DNA of 64,000 bases from Lysinibacillus alkalisoli (GCF_014643595.1 NZ_BMJT01000009.1:62001-126000); one strand, 5' to 3'. Shown: positions 53,042 through 62,650, counted from the first letter of the stretch. Numbers and translations are program-made. Notes: generated by a model from the letters alone, not told the origin.

Positions 53042-54469
53042 TTATGTTAATAACTCTCGTAATTGATGACGCATAATTTTATTAGAGGCATTGCGTGGCA
53101 GTTGTGAGACAACAAACCAATGTTTGGGGCATTTATAGCTTGCTAAATGCGCTTTACAATAAGCTTCTACTTCCTCTTGACGATACGATGTTGTCACTAC
53201 AATGAAAGCAGCAGGCACACTGCCCCAGCGCTCATCTTCTATACCACAAACACCCGCTTCTAAAACCATAGCATGCCCCAATAATACTTGCTCAATCTCT
53301 GCTGGATAAATATTTTCTCCCCCAGAAATAATTAAATCTGCACGACGGTCAACGACATATAAATAACCCTCATCATCAAAGTAACCAATATCACCAGTAT
53401 GCAACCAACCATCTTGCATCGTATTACGCGTAGCAAATTTCCCAATATAGGCAGGTGTAACATGAGGGCCTTTTACACAAATTTCTCCTTGAATAAATGG
53501 CTCAGTCGTTCCTTCAATGCGCATCGCATTAAAAAATAACGGCTTACCTGTTGAACCTAACTTGCGCAAGGCATCTTGTGGTGGGAGTGTTGCCGTTTGA
53601 GAACAGGTTTCTGTCATGCCATATGTTTGTGCAATTCGTATATTTGCTTGTTGTGCACGTAATAAATAACGCTCGGGGATTGTACCTCCACCTGCTAACA
53701 TTAATTTAAAACTAGGTGGCACATCAAGGTTTTGTTGCTCTAGTTGTGTTAATATTTGTGCCAATGTATAGGCAACTACTGACATATGTGTAGCTTTACC
53801 TGTAATTATTTGGTGCACTACTTCAGCTGTATCAAAACGCTCATATAACAGCACCTCATTCCCATAAATCACTGCACGCATTAAGATAGAAAAGCCACTG
53901 ACATGAAAAAGTGGCATCGTACAAAGCCAAACATCTTCTGGTGACATACCTACATTTAAACTAGCTGACAATGCACTAGATAAATGATTGCCATATGTTT
54001 GTCTCACACCTTTTGGTGAGCCTGTTGTACCTGACGTATACATAATGGATAGTGTGTTTTGTTCTTGCCATTCTGTGGCCATATCAACTATACGTACTTC
54101 TTTTTGCTGTACCTCTTCTAATAAAATAACATTTGACGCCACTTTATGTTGTTGTTCACTTGTTGCAATGACTTGAGTCACTTCGGCATCCTGTAATTGC
54201 GCTTGAATTTCTGTAGCTGATAGTCGACAGTTACACATTACTAATTCACACTGTAATAACATGCCCGCATATATTGTAATGACTAACTCATCACTATTTG
54301 GACTTAATAAAGCAATTCTACTGTGAGGCGTAATACCTGCTGTAATAAGTTGCCCTGCTCTTCTTTTAGCCTGCTCCACTAATGTGTACCATGTGTAAGT
54401 ACGCCCCTCAAACTGTAAGGCTTGTCTCTCTGGCGTAAGATAGGCACGCTGTAATAACCAATTTTGCAT
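53042..54469 (-). CDS. menE: o-Succinylbenzoate--CoA ligase
   Basis: MenE activates o-succinylbenzoate with CoA and ATP in menaquinone synthesis. 475 residues, ANL superfamily: P-loop IMYTSGTTGSPKGVR (about 141-155), LAGGGTIPERYL, QTYGMTETCSQ, HTGDIGYFDDEGYLYVVDRRADLIISGGENIYP, and the C-terminal catalytic Lys in NASNKIMRHQL. ATG behind AGGAGGGAAGTAC. In B. subtilis it directly follows menB; here the asp23 operon intervenes. Confidence 0.93.
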   Translation of the reverse strand: MQNWLLQRAYLTPERQALQFEGRTYTWYTLVEQAKRRAGQLITAGITPHSRIALLSPNSDELVITIYAGMLLQCELVMCNCRLSATEIQAQLQDAEVTQVIATSEQQHKVASNVILLEEVQQKEVRIVDMATEWQEQNTLSIMYTSGTTGSPKGVRQTYGNHLSSALSASLNVGMSPEDVWLCTMPLFHVSGFSILMRAVIYGNEVLLYERFDTAEVVHQIITGKATHMSVVAYTLAQILTQLEQQNLDVPPSFKLMLAGGGTIPERYLLRAQQANIRIAQTYGMTETCSQTATLPPQDALRKLGSTGKPLFFNAMRIEGTTEPFIQGEICVKGPHVTPAYIGKFATRNTMQDGWLHTGDIGYFDDEGYLYVVDRRADLIISGGENIYPAEIEQVLLGHAMVLEAGVCGIEDERWGSVPAAFIVVTTSYRQEEVEAYCKAHLASYKCPKHWFVVSQLPRNASNKIMRHQLRELLT

Positions 54470-54507
54470 TGTACTTCCCTCCTACTTCCTATTGTAGCTA
54501 AAATGAT

Positions 54508-54536
54508 GAATTAAAAAAACTAGATTCATATGTCAA
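54508..54536 (-). promoter_or_regulatory. Candidate menE promoter
   Basis: Minus strand perfect TTGACA (54531-54536), 17 bp, TAATTC (54508-54513), 38 bp before menE. Confidence 0.55.
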
Positions 54537-54620
54537 TTTCATAAGCCATATACTAGCACAAATTTGCTTAGCTATGCATTACGACATGCTAACGCTCAAA
54601 TAATCGCAGTCTACAATACA

Positions 54621-54738
54621 TTGACGTGTTGTACAGTGATCGTTACATTAGATGCGCATAGCCTCTTATTTATATGTAATAAATTAGGTGATTTCATAAA
54701 AAAACTAACCTGTCTTATTAAACAGGTTAGTTTTTTTA
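54621..54738 (+). other. Possible small RNA unit between menE and asp23
   Basis: Plus strand TTGACG (54621-54626), 17 bp, TACATT (54644-54649), followed about 50 bp later by a perfect terminator. An RNA of about 80 nt would result. No coding frame with ribosome site lies inside. Neighbouring genes both run the other way, so this promoter serves neither. Confidence 0.35.
54698..54738. terminator. Terminator of the asp23 operon (bidirectional)
   Basis: AACTAACCTG pairs perfectly with CAGGTTAGTT, with seven T on one side and six on the other. Confidence 0.9.
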
Positions 54739-54748
54739 ATATTAATAA

Positions 54749-55192
54749 TTATTCTAAATCATTATCCTTTTTAGAAGATGTTTCTTGATTATATTCTTTT
54801 TTCGTCATTACATCTTCTACATTCATATTCACTTCTACAACTTCTAAGCCAGTCATATGTTTGACTTGTGATTTAATTACTTCTGTTACTTTTTTAAAGA
54901 TCGCTGGTGCACTTTGACCATATTCAATGATTACTTTTAAATCAACTGCCGCTTGTTTTTCACCCACTTCAACAGAGACACCTTTTGTTAAGTCATTATT
55001 ACCAAAGGCACTTGTAATACCTGAAGCAAAGCCGCCCTTCATATCTAAAATTCCGTTCACTTCTCGCGTTGCAATCGCAGAGATTTTTTCGATTACACCA
55101 TCGTCAAATGTTAATGTATTCTCAAATACACGCTCATTTTCCTCTTCGTTCACGCCTGCTTGTTTGTTATATTGTTCTGTAGTGTTTGCCAT
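54749..55192 (-). CDS. asp23: Asp23/Gls24 family envelope stress protein
   Basis: 147 residues with the Asp23 (DUF322) domain: [28 protein letters not shown] ... [31 protein letters not shown] ... [19 protein letters not shown]. In Staphylococcus aureus Asp23 is an abundant protein held at the membrane by AmaP and induced by sigma-B (known). Third gene after amaP and a DUF2273 gene on the same strand, same layout as in staphylococci. Confidence 0.92.
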   Translation of the reverse strand: MANTTEQYNKQAGVNEEENERVFENTLTFDDGVIEKISAIATREVNGILDMKGGFASGITSAFGNNDLTKGVSVEVGEKQAAVDLKVIIEYGQSAPAIFKKVTEVIKSQVKHMTGLEVVEVNMNVEDVMTKKEYNQETSSKKDNDLE

Positions 55193-55204
55193 TTTTCTTC
55201 TCTC

Positions 55205-55417
55205 CTATCGTATTTTATCTAAAAATATAAGAAACTCTTCTTTTCGGTCTTTAGCATAGCCAATGCCAATGCCTAGACCTGTTAAGATTAAAATAAGAAC
55301 TGTTTTCCAAAATCCGATTGTCAAAAATAAAATACTTACTACAAGCATAATAAGAAAACCAAGTATACGCCATTTATAGTCTCGTAGTAAGTCAGTGTAT
55401 GATCGTGATTGATTCAT
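55205..55417 (-). CDS. DUF2273 small membrane protein of the Asp23 operon
   Basis: 70 residues, two adjacent hydrophobic helices (ILGFLIMLVVSILFLTIGFW and VLILILTGLGIGIGYA) and a charged C-terminus. DUF2273 proteins typically stand between amaP and asp23. Function unknown, presumably part of the membrane-linked Asp23 assembly. Behind AGGAGG; 12 bp before asp23. Confidence 0.88.
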   Translation of the reverse strand: MNQSRSYTDLLRDYKWRILGFLIMLVVSILFLTIGFWKTVLILILTGLGIGIGYAKDRKEEFLIFLDKIR

Positions 55418-55433
55418 ACGAGAATCCTCCTTA

Positions 55434-55970
55434 CTAAAGAACTCGTTTATTTAATAGCTTTTGGTCCAATACATTCAATTTTACTTCCCTTACAGGTAAC
55501 TCTGAGAAATCTTCTGTACTTTCTTTAATGTCCTCACGTAACGTTTCAAGTAACGTTTGTACATTATGAGACTGCGCGACGAATAAGTCGACAACGATAT
55601 CAATGTAGGATGCTTTTTTCTTTTGATACAGTTTGACGTTAATCGTCGGTTGTCGAATATCATTATATTTCGCAACGGTATGCTGTATATTCTTTTCAAT
55701 CGAACGCTTGTTTAAATAAATCTCGCCATCATTGTATTTTAAGTATAGCCCCCTTTTTCGATGCGATGGTAGGAACGCAAATATTATCATAAATAAGGCA
55801 ATTACTAATAAAATACCTGCTGTGCTATAAAGCGCCGTGTCAAACCAGCTATAGCTTGTTAACTCTTGTTGATATTTTTCCCAAGAGGGTACTTCTGCAT
55901 AAAGAAACAGTAATGTTGCTGTAACGACAAAAATCAACAAACCGAATATCAAACTGACAAATCGCTTCAC
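55434..55970 (-). CDS. amaP: AmaP, alkaline shock response membrane anchor
   Basis: 178 residues: two N-terminal membrane helices (FVSLIFGLLIFVVTATLLFLY; ALYSTAGILLVIALFMIIFAF) and a cytoplasmic domain (GEIYLNKRSIEKNIQHTVAKYNDIRQPTINVKLYQKKKASYIDIVVDLFV) resembling Asp23, as in AmaP, which anchors Asp23. GTG start 55970 behind GGAGGAGG. First gene of amaP-DUF2273-asp23, with a possible sigma-B promoter. Confidence 0.9.
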   Translation of the reverse strand: MKRFVSLIFGLLIFVVTATLLFLYAEVPSWEKYQQELTSYSWFDTALYSTAGILLVIALFMIIFAFLPSHRKRGLYLKYNDGEIYLNKRSIEKNIQHTVAKYNDIRQPTINVKLYQKKKASYIDIVVDLFVAQSHNVQTLLETLREDIKESTEDFSELPVREVKLNVLDQKLLNKRVL

Positions 55971-56006
55971 CTCAGATACCTCCTCCCTTTGTTTTCTACT
56001 ATTTTT

Positions 56007-56033
56007 CTTCCCTTTTTAATAAATTTCAATCAT
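56007..56033 (-). promoter_or_regulatory. Candidate sigma-B promoter of amaP-asp23
   Basis: Minus strand ATGATTGA (56026-56033), 13 bp, GGGAAG (56007-56012), against consensus RGGWTTRA and GGGWAW: one mismatch each. About 37 bp before amaP. S. aureus asp23 is sigma-B driven (known). Confidence 0.45.
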
Positions 56034-56087
56034 CCTATCCGTATTTATTTTCAAAAGAACTATAAAAAAGTGTATTCTTGCCAAAAT

Positions 56088-56118
56088 AAAAAAGCTGAGA
56101 ACATGTTCTCAGCTTTTT
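56088..56118. terminator. Terminator of the menFDHB operon
   Basis: AAAAGCTGAGAAC and GTTCTCAGCTTTT form a perfect stem centred on ACATGT-like sequence, T-run on the minus strand. Confidence 0.9.
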
Positions 56119-56122
56119 AAAA

Positions 56123-56941
56123 TCAAGGGAAACGTGGGAATTGACCAAAATCTGGTTGGCGCTTCTCTTTAAATGCGTCGCGCCCTTCTTTTGCTTCCTC
56201 TGTTGTGTAATAAAGTAATGTTGCATCACCAGCCATTTGTTGTAAACCTGCTAAACCATCTGTGTCAGCATTCATAGCTGCTTTTAAGAAACGTAATGCA
56301 GTTGGTGACATTTCTAACATCTCTTCACACCATTGTACCGTTTCATCTTCTAACTGTGCATATGGTACTACTGTGTTGACTAAGCCCATATCAAGTGCTT
56401 GTTGTGCATCATATTGACGGCATAAGTACCAAATCTCACGCGCTTTTTTATGACCGATAATACGAGCTAAATAGCCTGAACCATAACCTGCATCAAATGA
56501 ACCTACTTTAGGGCCTGTTTGACCAAAGCGTGCATTATCCGCTGCAATCGTTAAGTCACATACTACGTGTAAAACATGCCCGCCACCAATTGCATAGCCA
56601 GCTACCATTGCTACAACTGGTTTAGGAATCACACGGATTAAACGTTGTAAATCTAATACGTTTAAACGTGGAATCTCATCGTCACCTACATAACCACCAT
56701 GACCACGTACTTTTTGGTCACCGCCTGAGCAGAATGCATGTTCACCTTCACCTGTTAAAATAATTACACCAATACGTTGGTCATCACGGGCACGTGAAAA
56801 TGCATCAATCATTTCCATGACTGTTTTCGGACGAAAGGCATTGCGCACTTCCGGACGGTTAATTGTTACTTTAGCAATACCATTGTATAGCTCATATTTA
56901 ATATCTTCGTATTCTCGGATTGTTTCCCATGTACGAGTCAT
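56123..56941 (-). CDS. menB: 1,4-Dihydroxy-2-naphthoyl-CoA synthase
   Basis: MenB closes the second ring of the naphthoquinone from o-succinylbenzoyl-CoA. 272 residues, crotonase fold: [34 protein letters not shown] (oxyanion glycines), [45 protein letters not shown], all typical. Its ATG shares the A of the menH stop (TAATG). GAGGAGG lies inside the end of menH. Confidence 0.96.
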   Translation of the reverse strand: MTRTWETIREYEDIKYELYNGIAKVTINRPEVRNAFRPKTVMEMIDAFSRARDDQRIGVIILTGEGEHAFCSGGDQKVRGHGGYVGDDEIPRLNVLDLQRLIRVIPKPVVAMVAGYAIGGGHVLHVVCDLTIAADNARFGQTGPKVGSFDAGYGSGYLARIIGHKKAREIWYLCRQYDAQQALDMGLVNTVVPYAQLEDETVQWCEEMLEMSPTALRFLKAAMNADTDGLAGLQQMAGDATLLYYTTEEAKEGRDAFKEKRQPDFGQFPRFP

Positions 56942-57693
56942 TAAAAAGCCTCCTCTTTATTAAAAAGTTCTTCCTCTACTATTGTAGCAAATTGCTTCGA
57001 TTTTTCCACATGAATTGCGTGACCCGCACCTTCTACAATAATATGTTTTGCATTTTGCATTTTTTTAAGCATTTTTTCTGCAATTACACAAAATTTATCA
57101 TCAAGTGCGCCTGTTAGTAAGGTTACAGGCATCTGTAAATATGGTAACACTCCCCACATCGATGGCTGTGAACCTGTACCCACACATCGTAGACTCATAG
57201 CGAGGCCACTTGCTTCGTGGCTGAGACGCTCTGTACGAATTTGTTGTTGGCGTTCTGTTGATAATTGCTTTTGCGTGTGAAATAAAGCAATATCTTGCCA
57301 ATAATCTACAAAAGCGATTAATCCTTCGTGCTCCAACATGCAAGCTAACTTCTCATCTTGCACTCGCCTTGCTGCTCGCTCAGAAGCTTTCTTTAAGCCA
57401 GGTGATGCACTCTCTAAAAAGAGTTGTGTAATTTTCTCGGGATATTTAGCCGCATAACAAAGTGCTGTGCGCCCTCCCATAGAATAACCCATCAATGCAA
57501 ATGAAGGGACGTCTGCTAAAGCACGATGTATCGCATCAATTTGGTCTTCCATCGTATAGCGCTCTTCCATGTGATTTTTGCCATGACCATATAAATTAAA
57601 CGCAATAATATGCACATCTTGTAAATCGTCTGCTAAGTCATACCACGTCGCTTCGGAACCTGTAAAGCCATGTAAACATACAAGTGTTTTCAT
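56941..57693 (-). CDS. menH: MenH, SHCHC synthase (alpha/beta hydrolase fold)
   Basis: 250 residues. MenH eliminates pyruvate from SEPHCHC in menaquinone synthesis. [14 protein letters not shown], nucleophile [10 protein letters not shown] (Ser71), Asp in TGALDDKFC and His in GAGHAIHVE complete the triad. A frame is open from 57720, but CGGAGG lies 7 nt before ATG 57693, which overlaps the menD stop (ATGA). Formerly ytxM in B. subtilis. Confidence 0.92.
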   Translation of the reverse strand: MKTLVCLHGFTGSEATWYDLADDLQDVHIIAFNLYGHGKNHMEERYTMEDQIDAIHRALADVPSFALMGYSMGGRTALCYAAKYPEKITQLFLESASPGLKKASERAARRVQDEKLACMLEHEGLIAFVDYWQDIALFHTQKQLSTERQQQIRTERLSHEASGLAMSLRCVGTGSQPSMWGVLPYLQMPVTLLTGALDDKFCVIAEKMLKKMQNAKHIIVEGAGHAIHVEKSKQFATIVEEELFNKEEAF

Positions 57694-59390
57694 TCGATTG
57701 CCTCCGCAATTTGTGCCCACAATGCACGATGCGCCGCTACATTCTCTTTTCGATTCGTTGTTACTTCTAATAACATTAATGTTTCTTGTTCATGAAAATT
57801 CACTAGTTGTAATTGGTCATAATTTACCATCTCATAATGCATCTCATACAGTGCTGCCAATGACTCAAATGTTAATGCTGTTGGCGTGCCAAACAAATCT
57901 TCATAATGTGGCTCAATTTGTGCTTGTGGTAAATAAGAGAAAATACCACCGCCATCATTATTCAATACAATCGTTGTCAGTTGGCACTGTTGATAGCGCG
58001 TAGCAATAAAACCATTACTATCATGTAATAAAGCTAAGTCGCCAATTAGCACATGCATGGGGCGGCTTGTAGTAGCAGACATACCTAATGCCGTTGAAAT
58101 AATACCATCAATCCCATTAGCACCACGGTTTGCATATATTTTAATATCTTTAGTTGTCTCTAAGAAAAAGGTATCAATATCGCGTATTGGCATACTATTA
58201 CTGACAAAAATATCACTGCCATTTGGCAAGTTCTTTAAAATATCAGCGACCACTGCTCCCTCATCTGTACCCTCGTACTGGCTTATCTTTTGTTTAGCAA
58301 TAGTATGTGCCTCTTGCCATTTAGCCAAATACATGTCATCCGCTTCATTATCGGATAAAGTTAACTCTTCTAGCCATGCCGTTAGCTCTGCTTGCAGTAC
58401 ATGGGTTGCACATGCAATGGCGTCTCTAAATTGACTAGACTCATCCACAACAATATAGTGCTCAGGCATCGTTTCAGCAATAAATTGCATAACAAATTTA
58501 GATATCGGTTGTGCGCCAAATCTTACTACCGTCTCAGGTTGTACTTGCGCTTTAAATGCATCTACTTTTAGCAAAGCATCATATGTAGTAATAACATACG
58601 ACATACAATCTTGAGGCACTGCACGTCTCATATTAGAAAGCGGCTCAATTAATACAGGCCACTTTAAACGACGTATGACAGACCATAATAAATCTCTATT
58701 GGTCCCTAGGGGGAGTTCTCCAATAATGAGTAACCCACGTTCTGTGTTACGTAAAAGTTTGCCGAAGTGATACTGTGCCTCTGGCGTTGGTACGAGTTCG
58801 CTTTTAAATGTCTCTTGGTAATCACTGTATAATACAATATCGTCAATCTCAATTAATAATGGTTCTCTAAAAGGTACATTAATATGTACAGGGCCATACG
58901 GTGCACTGTAAGCTGTATTAATAGCACGTACTAAGTGACGTTCGATAAATGGTAATGTTTGTTTGGCATCATCTGGAATAGGAAAATCCACACTCCACTT
59001 TACATGCTCGCCAAATAAATGTGGTTGATTAATCGCTTGTGGCGCGCCAACTTCTCTTAACTCATGTGGACGGTCTGCTGTAATTACAATAAGTGGTACT
59101 CTCGCATAGTGTGCCTCTACAATTGCTGGATAATAATTGGCGGCAGCTGTACCTGATGTACAAAGCAGTACCACAGGTTTCGCTTGTGCCTTGGCTAATC
59201 CCAACGCAAAAAAACCTGCTGAGCGTTCGTCAACTTGGCGATATACTTTAATCATAGGTGTAGCGGCAAAGGCATAGGCTAGAGGTGTAGACCTTGAACC
59301 TGGACTTATGACAACATCTACAACTTCATTTTTTACTAATGTAGCCACCATTTTATACACATATTGTGATAAAATGCGTTTTTCATTCAT
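57690..59390 (-). CDS. menD: 2-Succinyl-5-enolpyruvyl-6-hydroxy-3-cyclohexene-1-carboxylate synthase
   Basis: MenD is the thiamine-diphosphate enzyme adding 2-oxoglutarate to isochorismate. 566 residues; N-terminal ISPGSRSTPLAYAF and CTSGTAAANYYPAI, the ThDP motif with GDLALLHDSNGF and NNDGGGIFSYLPQ are the MenD hallmarks. ATG 59390 lies behind GGGGGAG and inside the last codons of menF (8-bp overlap). Second gene of menFDHB. Confidence 0.96.
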   Translation of the reverse strand: MNEKRILSQYVYKMVATLVKNEVVDVVISPGSRSTPLAYAFAATPMIKVYRQVDERSAGFFALGLAKAQAKPVVLLCTSGTAAANYYPAIVEAHYARVPLIVITADRPHELREVGAPQAINQPHLFGEHVKWSVDFPIPDDAKQTLPFIERHLVRAINTAYSAPYGPVHINVPFREPLLIEIDDIVLYSDYQETFKSELVPTPEAQYHFGKLLRNTERGLLIIGELPLGTNRDLLWSVIRRLKWPVLIEPLSNMRRAVPQDCMSYVITTYDALLKVDAFKAQVQPETVVRFGAQPISKFVMQFIAETMPEHYIVVDESSQFRDAIACATHVLQAELTAWLEELTLSDNEADDMYLAKWQEAHTIAKQKISQYEGTDEGAVVADILKNLPNGSDIFVSNSMPIRDIDTFFLETTKDIKIYANRGANGIDGIISTALGMSATTSRPMHVLIGDLALLHDSNGFIATRYQQCQLTTIVLNNDGGGIFSYLPQAQIEPHYEDLFGTPTALTFESLAALYEMHYEMVNYDQLQLVNFHEQETLMLLEVTTNRKENVAAHRALWAQIAEAIE

Positions 59391-60690
59391 GTAAATCTCC
59401 CCCTAATGCACGTAACATTGGTCTAAATTTTACAAGTGTCTCTTCGTACTCTGATTGTGGCTCTGAATCAGCCACAATGCCACCACCAGCATATAAATAA
59501 GCTTGTTTATCATGAATCAATGCACATCGTAATGCAACAGCAAATTCTCCGTCCCCTGTCGTATCAAGCCAGCCAATAGGCGAAGCATACATTTCACGAT
59601 TCATTGCTTCATGTTGACGAATAATTGCCATTGCCTTATTGCGTGGTACGCCGCCTAATGCAGGTGTAGGGTGTAAGTCTTTTGCGAGTTGTAAAATCGT
59701 TTTTTGCGCTTTTAATACGCCTTCTACTGGTGTATACAAATGCTGAATATCTCTACTTTTTAATAATTGAGGTTGTTTAGGCACTTTGTAGGTTGTACAA
59801 TGCGCTTTAAACGTATCCGCGATCATATCAACAACATGTTGGTGTTCACCACCATTTTTATCATCATGTAATAGTGTATACCCTAATACCTCATCTTCTG
59901 CTGCTGTTACGCCTCTTTTAATGGAACCTGCTACACAAGCGGAGTAGGCATGGTGCTTTGCGACATGTACTAAGCGCTCTGGTGATGCACCTGTAAAAAA
60001 GCGCTGACCAAATTCTAAACCATAAATATAACAATCTGGCTGTTCTTTTAATAAGTCACTTATAAGTTGTGCAGGTTGAACTTGATTTTCAAATTGTAAA
60101 GCTAATGTTCTAGCTAATACTACTTTGTCTGCTTCTTTATTACGAATGCGAGTTGTAACCTCTTTAACCGCTTGTAAGTAAGCTTCTTTCTCAGGCTCTG
60201 TATACGCTATCATTTTAGGCTTCTCAAGTGTGATTGTAGCTGTTTTAATGGCAGCTAAAAAAGCCTCTGCCTCTGCTTGATCTTTTGCTGTAATTGGACT
60301 TGTGCTCTGAATATTCATAAAACACTGTTGTCCCTTTTGTATAAATTGATATTTTGCTACGACAAAAAGTGCTTGTGGAAAATCGCCCCATTCACTTTTC
60401 TTATCGTTTAATTGATCAAAAGTCACACCGCCAAATAAAATAGGTTGCTCTTGATTTGCATGTATGTGTATTGCTTTCCACTGTTTTTCAATCTCATTAA
60501 AACGGTTATCCGTTCCCGTCAACGTTAACACATTCCCTACGCCAACTATAGTTAAAGTGGCTTCGCGGTTTTGCCAAAAATAACGCTGCCCTTTATACAT
60601 GTCACTAGCTGAGAAAAATTGCAGTGGTGTGATTGTTGTCACTTCCATTGTCGTTACATACAAGGTAACGTCTGATGCGTTCTGTTGCAT
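59383..60690 (-). CDS. menF: Isochorismate synthase
   Basis: MenF converts chorismate to isochorismate, the entry to menaquinone. 435 residues, chorismate-binding fold: KVVLARTL, FFTGASPERLV, ACVAGSIKRG, ALGGVPRNKAMAII, SPIGWLDTTGDGEFAVALRCALI and AGGGIVADSEPQSEYEET. A frame is open from 60711, but GGAGGGA is 7 nt before ATG 60690. First gene of menFDHB, divergent from menA. Confidence 0.95.
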   Translation of the reverse strand: MQQNASDVTLYVTTMEVTTITPLQFFSASDMYKGQRYFWQNREATLTIVGVGNVLTLTGTDNRFNEIEKQWKAIHIHANQEQPILFGGVTFDQLNDKKSEWGDFPQALFVVAKYQFIQKGQQCFMNIQSTSPITAKDQAEAEAFLAAIKTATITLEKPKMIAYTEPEKEAYLQAVKEVTTRIRNKEADKVVLARTLALQFENQVQPAQLISDLLKEQPDCYIYGLEFGQRFFTGASPERLVHVAKHHAYSACVAGSIKRGVTAAEDEVLGYTLLHDDKNGGEHQHVVDMIADTFKAHCTTYKVPKQPQLLKSRDIQHLYTPVEGVLKAQKTILQLAKDLHPTPALGGVPRNKAMAIIRQHEAMNREMYASPIGWLDTTGDGEFAVALRCALIHDKQAYLYAGGGIVADSEPQSEYEETLVKFRPMLRALGGDLHE

Positions 60691-60728
60691 GAAAGTCCCT
60701 CCGTCATTCATTAAATCCGATAAAATGA

Positions 60729-60742
60729 GTCGTTTAAACGAC
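60729..60742. repeat. Perfect 14-bp palindrome upstream of menF
   Basis: GTCGTTTAAACGAC, exact dyad, 39 bp before menF in the menF/menA divergent gap. Its core GTTTAAAC and frame resemble the centre of the palindrome at 7658-7679 (GTGGTTTAAACCAC), differing at one symmetric pair. Confidence 0.5.
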
Positions 60743-60895
60743 GATATTAACTACCGTTCTGTATAAAAACTGTCCTTTAGTATCATATCACTTTTTGCAC
60801 AATAAAAGCAGTATTATGCGATGTCTCTATTCAATTTGTTAAACTTCATATAGAATAGAAGATATGCATATTATTTTTAAGGAGAGAGTCATCTT

Positions 60896-61813
60896 ATGAC
60901 AAAAGTTATTGAAGCAGATAGGGGCATTTCCGTCTGGTGGCATTTAACAAGACCACACACACTCACAGCATCGTTTGTGCCTGTTTTTTTAGGTACAGCC
61001 ATTGCCTTTTCTTTGGAAAACACAACAATTCATTATGGCGTATTCTTTGCTATGTTAATTGCCAGTATGTTAATACAAGCAGCAACTAATATGTTCAACG
61101 AATACTATGATTATAAACTTGGCCTTGATACAAAAGACTCTGTAGGGATCGGCGGAACCATTGTACGTCACGGGGTTGCGCCACGCACAATTATGATGAT
61201 TGCTTTAAGCTTTTATGGCATTGCACTTTTGTTAGGCATTTATATTTGCTATATGTCCTCATGGTGGCTAGCGGCTGTTGGTTTAGTATGTATGGGTATT
61301 GGTTTTTTATATACAGGTGGCCCATACCCCATTGCTTACTCCCCATTTGGTGAACTAGTATCTGGTGCTGTAATGGGTATGGGTATTGTGCTTATTGCTT
61401 TTTATATCCAAACTGGTTACATCACATTAAATGCCGTTTTATTATCTGTACCAAGCATGATTTTAGTTGGCGCTATTATGCTATCTAACAATATTAGAGA
61501 TATTGTAGGCGATACAGAAGGTGGGCGTAAAACATTGGCTATTTTAGTAGGACGCGAACATGCCATCTCTGTGTTATCCGCTTTCTTCATTGTTTCTTAT
61601 TTGTGGATTATCGCATTAGTGGCGATTGATGGTATTACAGCCTGGACATTACTTGTTATTTTAAGTGTTCCTAAAGCATTGCGAGCTATTGAGATTTTTA
61701 GGGATAAACAAGCGCCTAAAGAAGTAATGCCAGCTATGAAATTTACAGCTCAAACCAATACATTTTTTGGCTTTCTACTAGGTGTTGGCTTATTGTTAGG
61801 TTATTTTTTATAA
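60896..61813 (+). CDS. menA: 1,4-Dihydroxy-2-naphthoate polyprenyltransferase
   Basis: MenA attaches the prenyl tail to dihydroxynaphthoate in the membrane. 305 residues, about 9 helices; UbiA-family aspartate motifs NMFNEYYDYKLGLDTKDS (first D-x-x-x-D region) and NNIRDIVGDTEGGRKTLA (second). N-terminal WWHLTRPHTLTASFVPVFLG is typical. ATG behind AAGGAGAGAG. Divergent from menFDHB, as in B. subtilis. Confidence 0.95.
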   Translation: MTKVIEADRGISVWWHLTRPHTLTASFVPVFLGTAIAFSLENTTIHYGVFFAMLIASMLIQAATNMFNEYYDYKLGLDTKDSVGIGGTIVRHGVAPRTIMMIALSFYGIALLLGIYICYMSSWWLAAVGLVCMGIGFLYTGGPYPIAYSPFGELVSGAVMGMGIVLIAFYIQTGYITLNAVLLSVPSMILVGAIMLSNNIRDIVGDTEGGRKTLAILVGREHAISVLSAFFIVSYLWIIALVAIDGITAWTLLVILSVPKALRAIEIFRDKQAPKEVMPAMKFTAQTNTFFGFLLGVGLLLGYFL

Positions 61814-61821
61814 TGCAAAAA

Positions 61822-61866
61822 ATAAGTGGTAGAGGGAGACAGTGATTTTCCCTTTACCACTTTTAT
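61822..61866 (+). terminator. Terminator of menA
   Basis: AAGTGGTA-AGGGA pairs with TCCCT-TACCACTT, followed by TTT. The minus side has an A/T-rich run too. Confidence 0.75.
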
Positions 61867-61918
61867 GTTTACACGCAATTTACCACTTTAAAAAGTAAAT
61901 GTGTTGCTTATATTTTCA

Positions 61919-62629
61919 TTACTGACAAACCGCTTCTACTAAATATTGTGTAGCACCTTCTCCCGCTTTTGTATCATAATACTTTATAAAACGGTCATCT
62001 GCTAAATAGCCTGTTACGATGCCTTTATGCAGGTCTTCTGAATATTGTGGCATAAAATAACATAGCCATTCTTTATGAAGATTGGCAATAGATCGTTGGT
62101 CGCCTCTTTGCTGCAATAGTAAAAATAGTCTCTGTTCAATCTCTTGTGCCTTGTGATACGCCTCTTCTGATAACCCCATGAAATTTTGATTCGCTTCCGC
62201 TACTGCCTTCTCCCCGTATTTCGCTCGGATTTCCTGTCCATATTGCGCTTCATTCTCTTTAATCTTTTTACTTTTAAATGCTTCAAATTTATCGGTGTTT
62301 GACATATTTACTCCTCCTAGCATCGTATCTAATGTTTTTATCAATTTTTGAATCTGCTGTTGTTTATGCATCAATTGAGTACGGTGTGATTGTAAAGCTT
62401 GTTGCACATTAAATTTGTCATTGTAGATAATTTGCTTAATTTCTTCTAGTCGCACATCCAATGCGCGATAAAATAAAATATGTTGTAATATATCAATCTC
62501 TCGTTGTGTATATAAACGATATCCTGCCTCTGAGTAGGCACTAGGTGTTAATAGACCAATCTCATCATAATAACGAAGAGTACGGGTACTTACACCTGAT
62601 AGCTTAGCTAATGCTTGTATGGTTAACAC
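61919..62629 (-). CDS. MerR-family regulator with TipAS-like effector domain
   Basis: 236 residues. N-terminal MerR winged helix (MLTIQALAKLSGVSTRTLRYYDEIGLLTPSAYSEAGYRLYT), coiled-coil dimer helix (about 75-110), then a TipAS antibiotic-recognition-type domain (GLSEEAYHKAQEIEQRLFLLLQQRG ... HKEWLCYFMPQYSEDLHKGI). Relatives (TipA, Mta, SkgA) sense antibiotics or peptides and activate efflux and themselves. The frame is open from GTG 62638, but AGGAGG fits GTG 62629 (8 nt). It probably acts on its own promoter. Confidence 0.88.
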   Translation of the reverse strand: MLTIQALAKLSGVSTRTLRYYDEIGLLTPSAYSEAGYRLYTQREIDILQHILFYRALDVRLEEIKQIIYNDKFNVQQALQSHRTQLMHKQQQIQKLIKTLDTMLGGVNMSNTDKFEAFKSKKIKENEAQYGQEIRAKYGEKAVAEANQNFMGLSEEAYHKAQEIEQRLFLLLQQRGDQRSIANLHKEWLCYFMPQYSEDLHKGIVTGYLADDRFIKYYDTKAGEGATQYLVEAVCQ

Positions 62630-62650
62630 TTTTCTCACCTCCTACGGCTT

